Assembly (NCBI GenBank): GCA_038136035.1
Contig: JAYPYV010000015.1
Location: 1-64,000, forward strand
DNA from: UBA9926 sp023261215
GTDB taxonomy: Bacteria > Pseudomonadota > Gammaproteobacteria > Pseudomonadales > Azotimanducaceae
DNA length: 64,000 bases
Reading direction: 5' to 3'
The notes beneath the pieces are model-generated. The model saw nothing but the letters and a program-made list of their open reading frames with translations, was not told the DNA's origin and ran no database searches. Positions 16,548 to 25,505 of the stretch are shown here, piece after piece; position 1 is the first letter of the stretch, and every line of letters starts with the position of its first letter. The position numbers and the translations under genes are program-made.

Positions 16548-18155
16548 ATGATAAACCAGAACGAGACTCCGTCGAAAGAATCGACGCCGCCATCGCGCTT
16601 ATCGCCCGTGACGCTCAGTTTGATGGTTGCTCGATTCAGTGCGATTTGCGATGAAATGGCGACGGTGCTGAGCGCCACCGCGTGCTCCCCCAATATCAAA
16701 GACCGTTTGGATTTCTCGTGCGCACTCTTTGATCGACAGGGTGCGCTCTTTGCGCAAGCGGCCCACGTGCCCGTTCATTTGGGCAGCATGGCTTTCGCCA
16801 TGCGGGATATCGTCAAAGCCTTCCCCTGGAAGCCAAACGACCAGGTGATTTTCAATGACCCCTTCTTGGGTGGCACGCACCTTCCAGACGTAACCTTGGT
16901 GCAACCCTTTTTTATCCATGGCGAGCACATGGGGTTCGTTGCCAACCGCGCTCACCATGCTCAAATTGGCACCGACGTCCCAGGCTCGATGCCGCTTGCT
17001 TCGCATATTGATGAGGAGGGGTTTTTGATCGCCCCTCGCGCGCTTTATCGAGAAGGTGTCCTCGACGAGGCGTTTTACACCGAGCTCTGTCGTGCCGTGG
17101 GCTCGAACACCGCGGCGGATCTTGCGGCTCAGCGCAGCGCCAATTTGGCCGGCGTGCGACGCATCGAATCCTTGCTCGAGGATCAGCCAATCGCGTCCAT
17201 TCTTTCGGAACTGAACGCCTATGGTGCTGCCATGGCCAGATCCGGTTTAGCCTCTCTCCCCGAGGGTCGCTACGCTTTTTCCGACACCATGGACGGGGAT
17301 GGCTTCGGTAACGATGCGGTCCTAATTCATTGCGCCATCACTGTGAGTCCTTCGGGTCTGGACGTTGACTTTGAGGGGACCAGCCCGGCCGTGAAGGGCA
17401 ATATCAATTGTCCGTTATCTGTGACGGCTGCCGCGGTCTTCTATGCGTTTCGCTGTCTTTTGAGTGATGACACGCCCGCCTGCGCGGGCGTTTTTGACGC
17501 CATCTCGATCAAGGCGCCGAGTGGCTGTCTGGTAAACGCAGAACGCCCCAGCGCAACCGCCGCAGGCAATGTAGAAACGTCCATGCGGATCGTCGACGTC
17601 GTGTTGGGTGCCTTGGCCTTGGCGCTTCCCAATCGGATACCGGCAGCGAGCCAAGGCACCATGAATAACGTCGCGATGGGCTGTCGAGGTCAGGATGCCT
17701 GGGATTACTACGAAACCTTAGGCGGGGGTGCAGGCGCCAGTGCCGTGGCCCCAGGCGCCAGTGCGATTCAAGTGCACATGACCAACACATTGAACACCCC
17801 GATTGAAATCCTGGAAATGCGTTATCCGCTTCAGATCGTTCGGTATCAGCGGCGTCGAGGTTCGGGTGGAGCGGGCGTGCATGCTGGCGGAGATGGACTG
17901 ATTAGGGCTTATCAATTTCTTGAGGACACGGAAGTCACGTTGTTGACGGAGCGACGAACGTCCCAGCCCTGGGGGTTATCGGGCGGACAGCACGGTCAAT
18001 CTGGGCGAAACCGATTGGATGGCCTTGATGTTGGCGGAAAGATTGCCTTCCAGGCGAGTAAAGGCCAAGTGCTGGAGCTAGAAACACCTGGTGGGGGCGG
18101 TTGGGGAGAGACAATCCATGATCTAGCCGCTGACGTAAAGCAGGAAACAAGATAA
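16548..18155 (+). CDS. Hydantoinase B/oxoprolinase family protein (HyuB), orphan
   Basis: The 535-residue product matches the hydantoinase B/5-oxoprolinase B family: an N-terminal RLSPVTLSLMVARFSAICDE, then DFSCALFDRQGALFAQAAHV and FNDPFLGGTHLPDVTLVQP, and a glycine-rich C-terminus YQRRRGSGGAGVHAGGDGLI. ATG 16548 is preceded by AAGGAGG, although the spacing is short. Family members normally act with an ATP-dependent HyuA subunit to open hydantoin or 5-oxoproline rings. No hyuA is adjacent here, since argD lies divergent on one side and grxD on the other. The protein may pair with a HyuA encoded elsewhere. Confidence 0.88.
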   Translation: MINQNETPSKESTPPSRLSPVTLSLMVARFSAICDEMATVLSATACSPNIKDRLDFSCALFDRQGALFAQAAHVPVHLGSMAFAMRDIVKAFPWKPNDQVIFNDPFLGGTHLPDVTLVQPFFIHGEHMGFVANRAHHAQIGTDVPGSMPLASHIDEEGFLIAPRALYREGVLDEAFYTELCRAVGSNTAADLAAQRSANLAGVRRIESLLEDQPIASILSELNAYGAAMARSGLASLPEGRYAFSDTMDGDGFGNDAVLIHCAITVSPSGLDVDFEGTSPAVKGNINCPLSVTAAAVFYAFRCLLSDDTPACAGVFDAISIKAPSGCLVNAERPSATAAGNVETSMRIVDVVLGALALALPNRIPAASQGTMNNVAMGCRGQDAWDYYETLGGGAGASAVAPGASAIQVHMTNTLNTPIEILEMRYPLQIVRYQRRRGSGGAGVHAGGDGLIRAYQFLEDTEVTLLTERRTSQPWGLSGGQHGQSGRNRLDGLDVGGKIAFQASKGQVLELETPGGGGWGETIHDLAADVKQETR

Positions 18156-18198
18156 ACTCAGCGGCCAGTTCGGTTAGCAAACCATGGGAGATACCCCA

Positions 18199-18522
18199 GT
18201 GACAGAGACTCAAGAACAAATCGCCCAGCAAATTGCCGAGCATCCCATTCTGATTTACATGAAAGGGTCTCCTGACCAACCTCGTTGCGGGTTCTCTGCG
18301 CAAGCATCCCAGGCGTTGATGGCTTGCGGAAAGCCTTTTGCTTACATTGACATTCTGTCGAATCCCGACATTCGTGCAGAGCTACCTCAATACTCTGAGT
18401 GGCCCACCTTCCCGCAGCTGTTTGTTCAGGGTGAATTGGTCGGGGGTTGCGATATCATCACCGAGATGTATCAAACCGGCGAATTGCAAACGCTCTTAAA
18501 TGAGGTGCCTCTGCCGGAATAA
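18199..18522 (+). CDS. grxD: Monothiol glutaredoxin Grx4
   Basis: A monothiol glutaredoxin of 107 residues with the diagnostic CGFS site (C30 when counted from GTG 18199), preceded by YMKGSPDQPRCGFS. The glutathione-binding WPTFPQLFVQGELVGGCDI follows. Such proteins bind a glutathione-ligated [2Fe-2S] cluster with BolA partners and deliver clusters. I prefer GTG 18199 because GGGAGA lies seven bases upstream and the N-terminus TETQEQIAQQI fits homologues; ATG 18184 is the alternative and adds five residues. Confidence 0.94.
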   Translation: MTETQEQIAQQIAEHPILIYMKGSPDQPRCGFSAQASQALMACGKPFAYIDILSNPDIRAELPQYSEWPTFPQLFVQGELVGGCDIITEMYQTGELQTLLNEVPLPE

Positions 18523-18747
18523 TCTTTCCACGCTCGTCTAACTCAGGTGCCAGTGGTCGATAGATAGCGGGCAGTAGCGCGTTCAGAAGCAGGGCGGCGA
18601 CGAGTTTGCGGACGGGCGGAGGATCAACTTCATCAGTAGACGAAACGACATCAATCGCCGCAGATTGGTTGTGGGTGCTAGCTCGACGCGCGCATGGGCT
18701 TGGCAGATCGATCGCAGTGGGGAGACAGTTTCGATCATCCGAATGGC

Positions 18748-19410
18748 CTAACCGTCTTCTTCATTCGTCAGTCGGTCATCCTGACCATCCCGCAGGACTG
18801 CTTCGGTATACGGCCATCGGTTGACCACTTCGCAAAAAAGATGCGCGGTTTTTTCGCAGTCATACAGTGCGGAGTGTGCCTCTGACGCGTTGAACCCAAT
18901 GCCAGCGGCATCGCAGGCCCGCGCAAGAACGGTCTGTCCAAAGGCAACCCCGCCCAGCGTTGCGGTGTCAAAACTAGAAAATGGGTGAAAGGGATTACGC
19001 TTGATATTGTTGCGCTCGACCGCGGCGTTAACAAAGCCAAGATCGAACGATGCGTTGTGGCCGACCAGGACCGCGCGATGGCAACCCGTGCGTTTCAATT
19101 CCCGGCGGACTGCACCAAAGATGTCTCGTAAGGCGTCGCCCTCGCTGATCGCGGCGCGAAGCGGATGATCAATTTTGATCCCAGTGAATTCCAATGCCGA
19201 GGCCTCAATATTGGCGCCTGGAAAGGGCTCAACATTATGAAACAGCTGCTCACCCAGGCGCATTTTGCCCTTTTCATCCATCGCCATGAGCACGGCACTG
19301 ATTTCAAGAATGGCATCGGTTCTTGCATTAAACCCACCGGTTTCTAAATCCACGACCACCGGTAAAAAACCTCTGAAGCGATGCGCGATGGGGGCTTTCT
19401 CGTCACTCAT
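18748..19410 (-). CDS. rnt: Ribonuclease T
   Basis: A 220-residue DEDD exonuclease. Motif ExoI is VVVDLETGGFNARTD with D21 and E23; ExoII is in GHNASFDLGFVNAA; ExoIII is AHSALYDCEKTAHLF. RNase T trims the 3' ends of tRNA and other stable RNAs and also acts on DNA ends. Start ATG 19408-19410 overlaps the pyrC stop as ATGA, which supports this start over the longer frame and implies translational coupling to pyrC. Downstream there is no clear terminator. Confidence 0.94.
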   Translation of the reverse strand: MSDEKAPIAHRFRGFLPVVVDLETGGFNARTDAILEISAVLMAMDEKGKMRLGEQLFHNVEPFPGANIEASALEFTGIKIDHPLRAAISEGDALRDIFGAVRRELKRTGCHRAVLVGHNASFDLGFVNAAVERNNIKRNPFHPFSSFDTATLGGVAFGQTVLARACDAAGIGFNASEAHSALYDCEKTAHLFCEVVNRWPYTEAVLRDGQDDRLTNEEDG

Positions 19411-20456
19411 GCCCGGCTGCCTGCCGAGACCCGCCAGTGAATCCACTCACCGCCTCGCAAAGGTTTTAAAGGATGTGCGCCGAGCTTAAATTCGCTCGCG
19501 GGCTGCCAGGCTTGGCGTGTCAGTGTGATGGTGTCTTCGTTTCTTGGTAAACCATAAAAATCGGGCCCGAAGTGGCTGGCGAAACCCTCCAGTCGATCAA
19601 GCGCACCCATGGCATCGAAGGCCTCGGCGTAAAGCTCGATGGCGGCGTGGGCCGTGTAACACCCAGCGGCGCAGCCACAAATGTTTTCCTTCGCTGATTG
19701 GGGGTGGGGCGCGGAATCCGTGCCCAGGAAAAAGGACGGGTCTCCAGAAGTGGCTGCTTTAATCAGCGCGTCCTGGTGCAGGTCTCGCTTGAGTATCGGC
19801 AAGCAAAAGAGCAGCGGCTTCATGCCATGGCCTAACATGTCCGTTCGGTTGTAGAGCAAATGGTGTGCGGTAATGGTGGCTGCGACTTTTTTGCTTGAGC
19901 CTCTGACAAAGTCAGCCGCTTCCTGTGTCGTGATGTGTTCGAGCACGACGGACAACTCGGAGAACCGATCAACGATGCGACGCAGTTCTCGGTCGATGAA
20001 GACTTTTTCTCGATCAAAAACATCCACGTGGGGATCGGTGACTTCACCGTGAATGAGTAGCGGTATGCCTCTGGCTTCAAGACAAGCAAAGAGAGGGTCA
20101 AGGGCGGCGATGGACGTGATGCCCGCATCAGAATTGGTGGTTGCGCCGGCGGGGTAAAGCTTGCAGGCCGCGATCCCGCCCGCATCGATGGCGCGTTCGA
20201 GTTCTTTGGGGGAGAGCTGGTCGGTTAAATAGACCGTCATGAGCGGTTCGAATTTTCGACCCTTTGGAGTCGCCGCAAGAATTCGATCGCGATAGGCGAT
20301 GACCGACTCTGCGCTGGTCACGGGTGGGACCAGATTAGGCATCACGATGGCTCGGCCAAAAATTCTCGAAACATCCGAGACCGTCGTGGTCAAAGCGTCA
20401 CCATCCCGCAAATGGATATGCCAGTCGTCGGGGCGGGTGAGCGTGAGTTGATCCAT
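19407..20456 (-). CDS. pyrC: Dihydroorotase (class II)
   Basis: The 349-residue protein is nearly identical in length to E. coli PyrC. Metal-binding histidines H13 and H15 are in RPDDWHIHLRDGD. The carboxylated lysine is K99 in ACKLYPAGATTNSDAG. Other metal ligands lie in IHGEVTD, VLEHITT and HHLLYNR, and the catalytic Asp is in FLGTDSAPHP. It cyclises carbamoyl-aspartate to dihydroorotate in pyrimidine synthesis. The start at 20456 gives the conserved MDQLTLTRPDDW. It is divergent from argG with 121 bases between starts and is coupled downstream to rnt. Confidence 0.95.
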   Translation of the reverse strand: MDQLTLTRPDDWHIHLRDGDALTTTVSDVSRIFGRAIVMPNLVPPVTSAESVIAYRDRILAATPKGRKFEPLMTVYLTDQLSPKELERAIDAGGIAACKLYPAGATTNSDAGITSIAALDPLFACLEARGIPLLIHGEVTDPHVDVFDREKVFIDRELRRIVDRFSELSVVLEHITTQEAADFVRGSSKKVAATITAHHLLYNRTDMLGHGMKPLLFCLPILKRDLHQDALIKAATSGDPSFFLGTDSAPHPQSAKENICGCAAGCYTAHAAIELYAEAFDAMGALDRLEGFASHFGPDFYGLPRNEDTITLTRQAWQPASEFKLGAHPLKPLRGGEWIHWRVSAGSRA

Positions 20457-20577
20457 GCGCGCATTGTAACACTCGGGAGGCACCATCTGTTCCGCCTTTC
20501 CAGGCGGTTCTGAGTTGAGATCTGGTTTCGAACGCGGCAAACGTTTACCATACCGCCGCTTCGAATTAGGGGTGATC

Positions 20578-21792
20578 ATGTCTGAAATCGATAAAGTCGT
20601 ACTCGCCTACTCTGGTGGCTTAGATACCTCGGTGATCCTGCGTTGGCTGCAGGAAACCTATCAGTGTGAGGTGGTGACATACACCGCCGACCTTGGTCAG
20701 GGTGAAGAGCTCGAACCCGCGCGTTTGAAAGCATCCCAAATGGGCGTGAAAGAGATCGTGATCGATGACGTCCGTGAAGAATTTGTTAGAGACTTTGTGT
20801 TTCCCATGTTTAGGGCCAACACACTCTACGAAGGGGAGTATTTGCTCGGCACCAGTATCGCGCGTCCACTGATTGCTAAGCGCCTTGTCGAGGTCGCCCA
20901 AGCGACGTCGTCGGATGCTGTCGCACACGGCGCCACGGGGAAGGGCAACGACCAAGTGCGATTTGAGTTGGGTGTGGCGGCTTTGGATCCCTCCATTCGA
21001 GTGATCGCGCCTTGGCGCACCTGGGATCTCAATTCCAGAGAATCGCTCATGGCGTTTTGTGAGCAACACCAGATTAAAGTGGAGCAGAAGAGAGAGGGCG
21101 AAAAATCACCCTATTCCATGGATGCAAATTTGCTACACATTTCTTACGAAGGTGGTCAGCTCGAGGATCCAAGTCTTGAACCTGAACCTCGGATGTGGCT
21201 CTGGACCACGGCACCTGAAGCCGCGCCGGATGACGCGCAAGTGTTGTCCATCGATTTCGTGGCGGGTGATCCCGTTGCAGTGGATGGTGTTGCGATGTCC
21301 GCCGCTACGTTGCTCGAGCACTTGAACAAGGTCGCGGGCGCTCACGGGGTTGGCCGAGTGGACATTGTTGAGAATCGCTATGTTGGCATGAAGGCCAGAG
21401 GCTGTTACGAAACGCCTGGTGGTACTGTGCTGCTCAAGGCGCACCGGGCCATTGAGTCCATTACGCTCGATCGAGAGTTGGGCCATTTGAAAGATGAACT
21501 GATGCCTCGCTACGCAAAACTCATCTACAACGGCTACTGGTGGAGTCCTGAGCGACGCGCATTACAGGCGCTCATTGATCAGTCCCAAGAAGATGTCTCC
21601 GGACGGGTCTTTTTGAAACTTTATAAAGGCTCCGTCAGCGTCGTTGGGCGAGAAGCCGGCAAGAACTCGCTTTATGATGGAAACCTGGTTACCTTTGAGG
21701 ACGACGCTGGCGCTTATGATCAAAAAGATGCAGAGGGTTTCATTCGTTTGAATGCGCTGCGCCTCAAAATGGATCAACGACGTCGAAGCTAG
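20578..21792 (+). CDS. argG: Argininosuccinate synthase
   Basis: The 404-residue enzyme has the N-type ATP pyrophosphatase loop AYSGGLDTS (residues 10-18), then VVTYTADLGQGEELEPA, and later GATGKGNDQVRFELGV and EKSPYSMDANLLHISYEGG. It ligates citrulline and aspartate using ATP, the penultimate step of arginine synthesis. ATG 20578 is preceded by AGGGGTGA, and a longer frame upstream is not family-like. The stop lies 16 bases from the stop of the convergent nth gene. No arginine-repressor box could be recognised by eye in the 121-base divergent region shared with pyrC. Confidence 0.97.
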   Translation: MSEIDKVVLAYSGGLDTSVILRWLQETYQCEVVTYTADLGQGEELEPARLKASQMGVKEIVIDDVREEFVRDFVFPMFRANTLYEGEYLLGTSIARPLIAKRLVEVAQATSSDAVAHGATGKGNDQVRFELGVAALDPSIRVIAPWRTWDLNSRESLMAFCEQHQIKVEQKREGEKSPYSMDANLLHISYEGGQLEDPSLEPEPRMWLWTTAPEAAPDDAQVLSIDFVAGDPVAVDGVAMSAATLLEHLNKVAGAHGVGRVDIVENRYVGMKARGCYETPGGTVLLKAHRAIESITLDRELGHLKDELMPRYAKLIYNGYWWSPERRALQALIDQSQEDVSGRVFLKLYKGSVSVVGREAGKNSLYDGNLVTFEDDAGAYDQKDAEGFIRLNALRLKMDQRRRS

Positions 21793-21808
21793 CGGGCAGT
21801 CGCGGTCT

Positions 21809-22474
21809 CTATTCTGTGATGGGGTCTAGACCCTGATCGGCTTGCTTGTGCTTGCCTCGAAAATCACACGCATCGAACACTGGGCAAGCCCAGCACTTTG
21901 GGTTTCGAGCCCTGCAAGTGTATCGGCCGTGAAGGATGAGCCAGTGATGGGCGTCCAGAATGAACTCGTCCGGGATCACTTTCATCAGTTTCTTTTCAAC
22001 GGCAAGCACGGTCTTGCCTGGTGCAAACCCCGTGCGGTTCGACACTCGATAGATGTGCGTGTCAACCGCCATGGTGGGTTGGCCAAACGCCGTGTTCAAA
22101 ATGACGTTGGCTGTTTTTCTGCCAACGCCAGGAAGCGCTTCGAGCGCCTCACGTGTCTCTGGGACCTCGCCATCATGTTCTTCAATCAAGATTTTGCAGG
22201 TTTTTATGATGTGCTCGGCTTTGCTGTTAAAGAGGCCGATCGTTTTGATGTAGCCCTTTAAGCCGCGCAACCCCAATTTTAAAATAGCGGCCGGCGTGTT
22301 GGCCACAGGGAAAAGTTTGTCGGTGGCCTTATTGACGCCAACATCGGTTGATTGCGCAGATAAGATGACCGCAATCAGTAATTCGAACGCGCTCTGGTAT
22401 CGAAGCTCAGTCGTGGGATTGGGGTTTTCAGCTCGAAGTTTGCTGAGAAATTCGATCCGTTTGTCTCGATTCAT
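21809..22474 (-). CDS. nth: Endonuclease III
   Basis: A 221-residue HhH-GPD DNA glycosylase/AP lyase. The helix-hairpin-helix is LPGVGRKTANVILN with catalytic K120, and catalytic D138 is in AVDTHIYRVSNR. The [4Fe-4S] ligands C187, C194, C197 and C203 have the family spacing C-x6-C-x2-C-x5-C. It removes oxidised pyrimidines. The start at ATG 22472-22474 (MNRDKRIEFLSKLR) aligns with E. coli Nth and overlaps the end of rnfE by 47 bases on the same strand, longer than usual for this conserved rnfE-nth pair. Confidence 0.96.
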   Translation of the reverse strand: MNRDKRIEFLSKLRAENPNPTTELRYQSAFELLIAVILSAQSTDVGVNKATDKLFPVANTPAAILKLGLRGLKGYIKTIGLFNSKAEHIIKTCKILIEEHDGEVPETREALEALPGVGRKTANVILNTAFGQPTMAVDTHIYRVSNRTGFAPGKTVLAVEKKLMKVIPDEFILDAHHWLILHGRYTCRARNPKCWACPVFDACDFRGKHKQADQGLDPITE

Positions 22475-23108
22475 TCCGTTGATCCAAATAGTTTTTACCG
22501 GCGATAAGAAACGCGAGGGTGAAAAAAGCGCCTGGCGCAAACACCATGATTTGAAGCGGGGTCTCTAGAAGCTGAATCCCACGATCAGACAGTGGGAAAC
22601 CCGTCAGTCGTCCTGCCTCGGCGAATAGCGTGCCCCGGCCGAGGACTTCGCGCAGCATGCCCATAACACACATCACCCAAAAGAATCCGAGCCCCATCGA
22701 GAGACCATCAAGCAAGGCCCCTCTGATGGGTGCGCGTCGAGCCATCAGCTCCGCACGACCCAAGATGGCGCAATTGGTCACGATGAGCGCAACAAAAAGG
22801 CCGATCCGCTCATGTAGCTCGAAATAAAAGGCTTGCAGGAGAAGGTCGGCGATGGACACCAAGCTCGCGATGACCATGATTTGAAGCGGGAGTCGAATCA
22901 GCTCTGACATCAGAGGTCTCATCAAGCTGATCAAGCCATTAGCGGCGATCATCACGGTCAAGCTGATGACCCCTAACGTGATGGCCGTGACTGCGTAATG
23001 GCTCACGGCCAGTAGCGGACACAGCCCAAGCAGTTGGATCAAGGCAGGGTTATTGCTCCACAGCCCCTGGCTGAATGCAGGATGCTCGCTCGCTTGATGA
23101 TCTGTCAT
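22428..23108 (-). CDS. rnfE: Rnf/Rsx electron transport complex subunit E
   Basis: A 226-residue integral membrane subunit with about six transmembrane helices. LIQLLGLCPLLAVSHYAV and VALIVTNCAILGRAELMA are the duplicated motifs shared with RnfA; their conserved cysteines are thought to bind a membrane-embedded iron-sulfur cluster. Start ATG 23106-23108 overlaps the rnfG stop as ATGA. Its end reaches 47 bases into nth and carries a polar tail ending DRISQQTSS. It acts with RnfA, B, D and G in ion-coupled electron transfer. Confidence 0.95.
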   Translation of the reverse strand: MTDHQASEHPAFSQGLWSNNPALIQLLGLCPLLAVSHYAVTAITLGVISLTVMIAANGLISLMRPLMSELIRLPLQIMVIASLVSIADLLLQAFYFELHERIGLFVALIVTNCAILGRAELMARRAPIRGALLDGLSMGLGFFWVMCVMGMLREVLGRGTLFAEAGRLTGFPLSDRGIQLLETPLQIMVFAPGAFFTLAFLIAGKNYLDQRNESRQTDRISQQTSS

Positions 23109-23662
23109 CCGTCTAACTCTTTGGTCGCGCCGCGTGCGGCGATGAACGTTGCTTGGCTGCGGGTCAGTGCGTCGATGATTGCGCGTGACGTGATGGTTGC
23201 GCCTGTGACCGCGTCGATTTCGCCGCCATTCGACCGCAAGTGAAGGCCATCGCTTAACAAATTGATACCCTCGAACTGACGGATAAAGGGCTGGTCTGGC
23301 TCGATAATATGGCCGATGCCGGGCGTTTCTTTGTGTGAAAACGTATAGATGCGCCTGATCTCGCCAGATAAAGTGACAGAGAGCCAAGCCTCAATTTTGC
23401 CGCTGTAGCCCGCGTTCGTTCGAATACCAAAGAGATAGCCTGTAGGCTCGCTCGCTTGCGCTGACCAGTAGATTTCACTCGTTCCGCCCTTTGGCGGCAA
23501 AGGACGAACCGTTTCATCAGGGTGGGGTAGCGCGCGCGAGAGTGCTGCAAGCTTGGCTTCAGCCTGGCGTTCCAGGATTTGAGGCGCCGTCCAGTGGTTC
23601 AACAGCGCCAATATAAGCGCGAGAAGGCCACCTGTGGTGGCGAGGATCAATGCGGGCTTCAT
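23105..23662 (-). CDS. rnfG: Rnf/Rsx electron transport complex subunit G (FMN-binding)
   Basis: A 185-residue periplasmic flavoprotein with an N-terminal membrane anchor (about residues 4-22). The FMN-binding domain ends with EIDAVTGATITSRA; T156 in TGAT is the expected covalent FMN attachment site. SHKETPGIGHIIE is a second family landmark. The gene overlaps rnfD upstream and rnfE downstream by four bases each. Covalent attachment would require an ApbE flavin transferase, not seen in this window. Confidence 0.95.
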   Translation of the reverse strand: MKPALILATTGGLLALILALLNHWTAPQILERQAEAKLAALSRALPHPDETVRPLPPKGGTSEIYWSAQASEPTGYLFGIRTNAGYSGKIEAWLSVTLSGEIRRIYTFSHKETPGIGHIIEPDQPFIRQFEGINLLSDGLHLRSNGGEIDAVTGATITSRAIIDALTRSQATFIAARGATKELDG

Positions 23663-24612
23663 TGCGTCCGACTCCTTGCTTGGGCAGAACTGAGGAGTCG
23701 GTCCAGCAGCGGCGCGAAGACGTTGGCAATGAGAATAGCGAAGGCAATCCCGTCGGGGTAGGCGGACCAGCTGCGAAGAATGAAGGTCAGAACGCCAGCC
23801 ATTAGACCGAACCAGAACAAGCTCTGAAGCCGATCTGGACCGCTCACAGGATCGGTCACGATGAAAAACGCGGCGAGCATCGTGCCGCCGGTGACCAGGT
23901 GAAACACGGGTGAGCCCAGGCTTTCCGAGCTCCCCGCATCATAGAAGACAAGCGTTGGTAGGATGAGCCCCAGGAGGAAACCGATGGGCGCTTGGTATCG
24001 GATCACCGATTGGCGCAGGAGATAGAGCCCTCCGATCAGAAACCCGAGGTTGATCCAAACTGAAGGCAAGTCTCCATATGAAACCGGTGCGAGGATTTCA
24101 CTGACGGTCTGCGCACCTCGGTGTCTGAAGACGTCAAGCAAGGTCGCGCCAGAATAGCCATCTGCGAGACTGGCTGATCCCTTGGCGGACCATACGGCGA
24201 GCCAATCCCAATTGATGCCCGCAGGGTGTTGCCAAAAGGTCATCTCAGCAGGGAACGAGATCATGATGAAGCAATAGCCAACGAGTGCCGGGTTAAAAGG
24301 ATTGTTGCCCAGGCCACCATAAATGTATTTACCGAGAATAAGGCCTGTGCCGACACCCACGATGAGCGCGAAAAAGGGCACAAAGGGTGGCAAGCAAAGC
24401 GCTAAAAGCAAGCCTGTTAAGACCGCGGCCTCATCGCTACCGGCGGCGCGGGGCTGATGCCGAAGATGGTGATAGGCTCGCTCAAGACCGAGACTGAAAA
24501 GCCCGGCAATAAAAAGATTCAAGAGCACGCCGAAACCGAAGAAATAAATCATCGCCAATGCGCCTGGAAGCAGCGCAATGAGGGTTATTCTCATCAAGTA
24601 CCGAGTGGTCAC
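23659..24612 (-). CDS. rnfD: Rnf/Rsx electron transport complex subunit D
   Basis: A 317-residue membrane subunit with about nine to ten helices. The covalent FMN site is DGYSGATLLD with T157. GKYIYGGLGNNPFNPALVGY and FFIVTDPVSGP are conserved RnfD/NqrB motifs. It begins with a GTG that overlaps the preceding stop as GTGA. RnfD and RnfG together form the flavin wire and ion-translocating core. Here it directly follows the RnfB-RnfC fusion gene, in the place where rnfC would normally end. Confidence 0.95.
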   Translation of the reverse strand: MTTRYLMRITLIALLPGALAMIYFFGFGVLLNLFIAGLFSLGLERAYHHLRHQPRAAGSDEAAVLTGLLLALCLPPFVPFFALIVGVGTGLILGKYIYGGLGNNPFNPALVGYCFIMISFPAEMTFWQHPAGINWDWLAVWSAKGSASLADGYSGATLLDVFRHRGAQTVSEILAPVSYGDLPSVWINLGFLIGGLYLLRQSVIRYQAPIGFLLGLILPTLVFYDAGSSESLGSPVFHLVTGGTMLAAFFIVTDPVSGPDRLQSLFWFGLMAGVLTFILRSWSAYPDGIAFAILIANVFAPLLDRLLSSAQARSRTQ

Positions 24613-25505
24613 GACTGCTTGACCCTGATTTTTGTGAGCAGGGTGTTCGCATCACCCGGACCGGGCCTTGTTTTCAATCGTGATTGATCGGCGGACAGGC
24701 GCTTCTCGCGCGCTTCGAAACGGGTCAGCAGGGCGTTCGCTTCGTTCTTCGCCGTAACTCGAGATCGCTCAATTTCTTTCATGTCCCGGAAGATTTGAGT
24801 GAGCGGAAGGTCGGCAGGACAAACGCGGTCACACCAGCGGCATTCGATACAGTCATTCAGTCCCCAATCCTCAGCAACGGTCTCGCTGGATCGATGCAAG
24901 AACAGCATGTGGGGTGCCAGACCCTTGGGGCAGTGGGGCTCGCACTCACCGCACCGAATGCAGGGCTGCCGGCTCTCGGAGGGTGCGGGCTTCAGCGATG
25001 CAGTGCCCACCGTCTCGTCCAGTGAGATGAGATCAATGCAATCAACAGGGCATGGCGGTAAGCATAGCTCGCATCCTGTGCAAGCGTCGGCAAGCACCGT
25101 ATGCGTCATCTGTTGAGCGCCAATGATCGCATCCACTGGACAGGCTTGAATGCAGAGCGTGCAGCCGATGCAAGCGGGCTCATTGATGCGAGCGACCTGC
25201 TTGGGTGCGGTGTTGGGGACATCGCTGGCAAGTGGCAGCACGGGTCGGTTGAGTTGGTCGCTGAGTTGTTTGATGAGCGCTTCTCCGCCAGGAGGACAGC
25301 GATTGATGGGGGCACCCTGAGCGATGGCTTCGGCGTAAGGTCGGCAACCCGCGTAGCCACACTGTGCGCATTGGGTTTGAGGCAACATTTGATCAATAAG
25401 GGCGGGCAGCGTCTCCTGATCTTCTGGGTAACGATTTGCAGCCCAAATCAGCAGCAGCATGCCAAGCAGACTGAGTCCGGCAAGGGTCAGAGCGGCGCTG
25501 ATCAT
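24609..25505 (-). CDS. rnfB: RnfB fused to the C-terminal ferredoxin domain of RnfC
   Basis: The 298-residue protein has three parts. Residues 1-165 are RnfB: a membrane anchor (4-24), the Fe-S domain with C46, C49, C54 and C70, and two [4Fe-4S] motifs (C112/C115/C118/C122 and C142/C145/C148/C152). A linker of about 15 residues follows. Residues 180-280 match the RnfC C-terminus, with clusters at C182/C185/C188/C192 and C219/C222/C225/C229, then PLTQIFRDMKEIERS and ALLTRFEAREKRL. The usual RnfC N-terminal region (Rossmann, NADH/FMN-binding and SLBB parts) is absent, and no rnfC lies between rnfB and rnfD. ATG 25503-25505 overlaps the rnfA stop as ATGA. The electron entry point of this complex must therefore differ from the NADH-linked form, or RnfC is encoded elsewhere. 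An assembly deletion joining in frame is possible but less likely. Confidence 0.88.
   Translation of the reverse strand: MISAALTLAGLSLLGMLLLIWAANRYPEDQETLPALIDQMLPQTQCAQCGYAGCRPYAEAIAQGAPINRCPPGGEALIKQLSDQLNRPVLPLASDVPNTAPKQVARINEPACIGCTLCIQACPVDAIIGAQQMTHTVLADACTGCELCLPPCPVDCIDLISLDETVGTASLKPAPSESRQPCIRCGECEPHCPKGLAPHMLFLHRSSETVAEDWGLNDCIECRWCDRVCPADLPLTQIFRDMKEIERSRVTAKNEANALLTRFEAREKRLSADQSRLKTRPGPGDANTLLTKIRVKQS

Noticed and set aside
22475..22540. 22-residue N-terminal extension of Nth
   Set aside because: The extension lies within rnfE and does not resemble Nth; the chosen start aligns with E. coli Nth.
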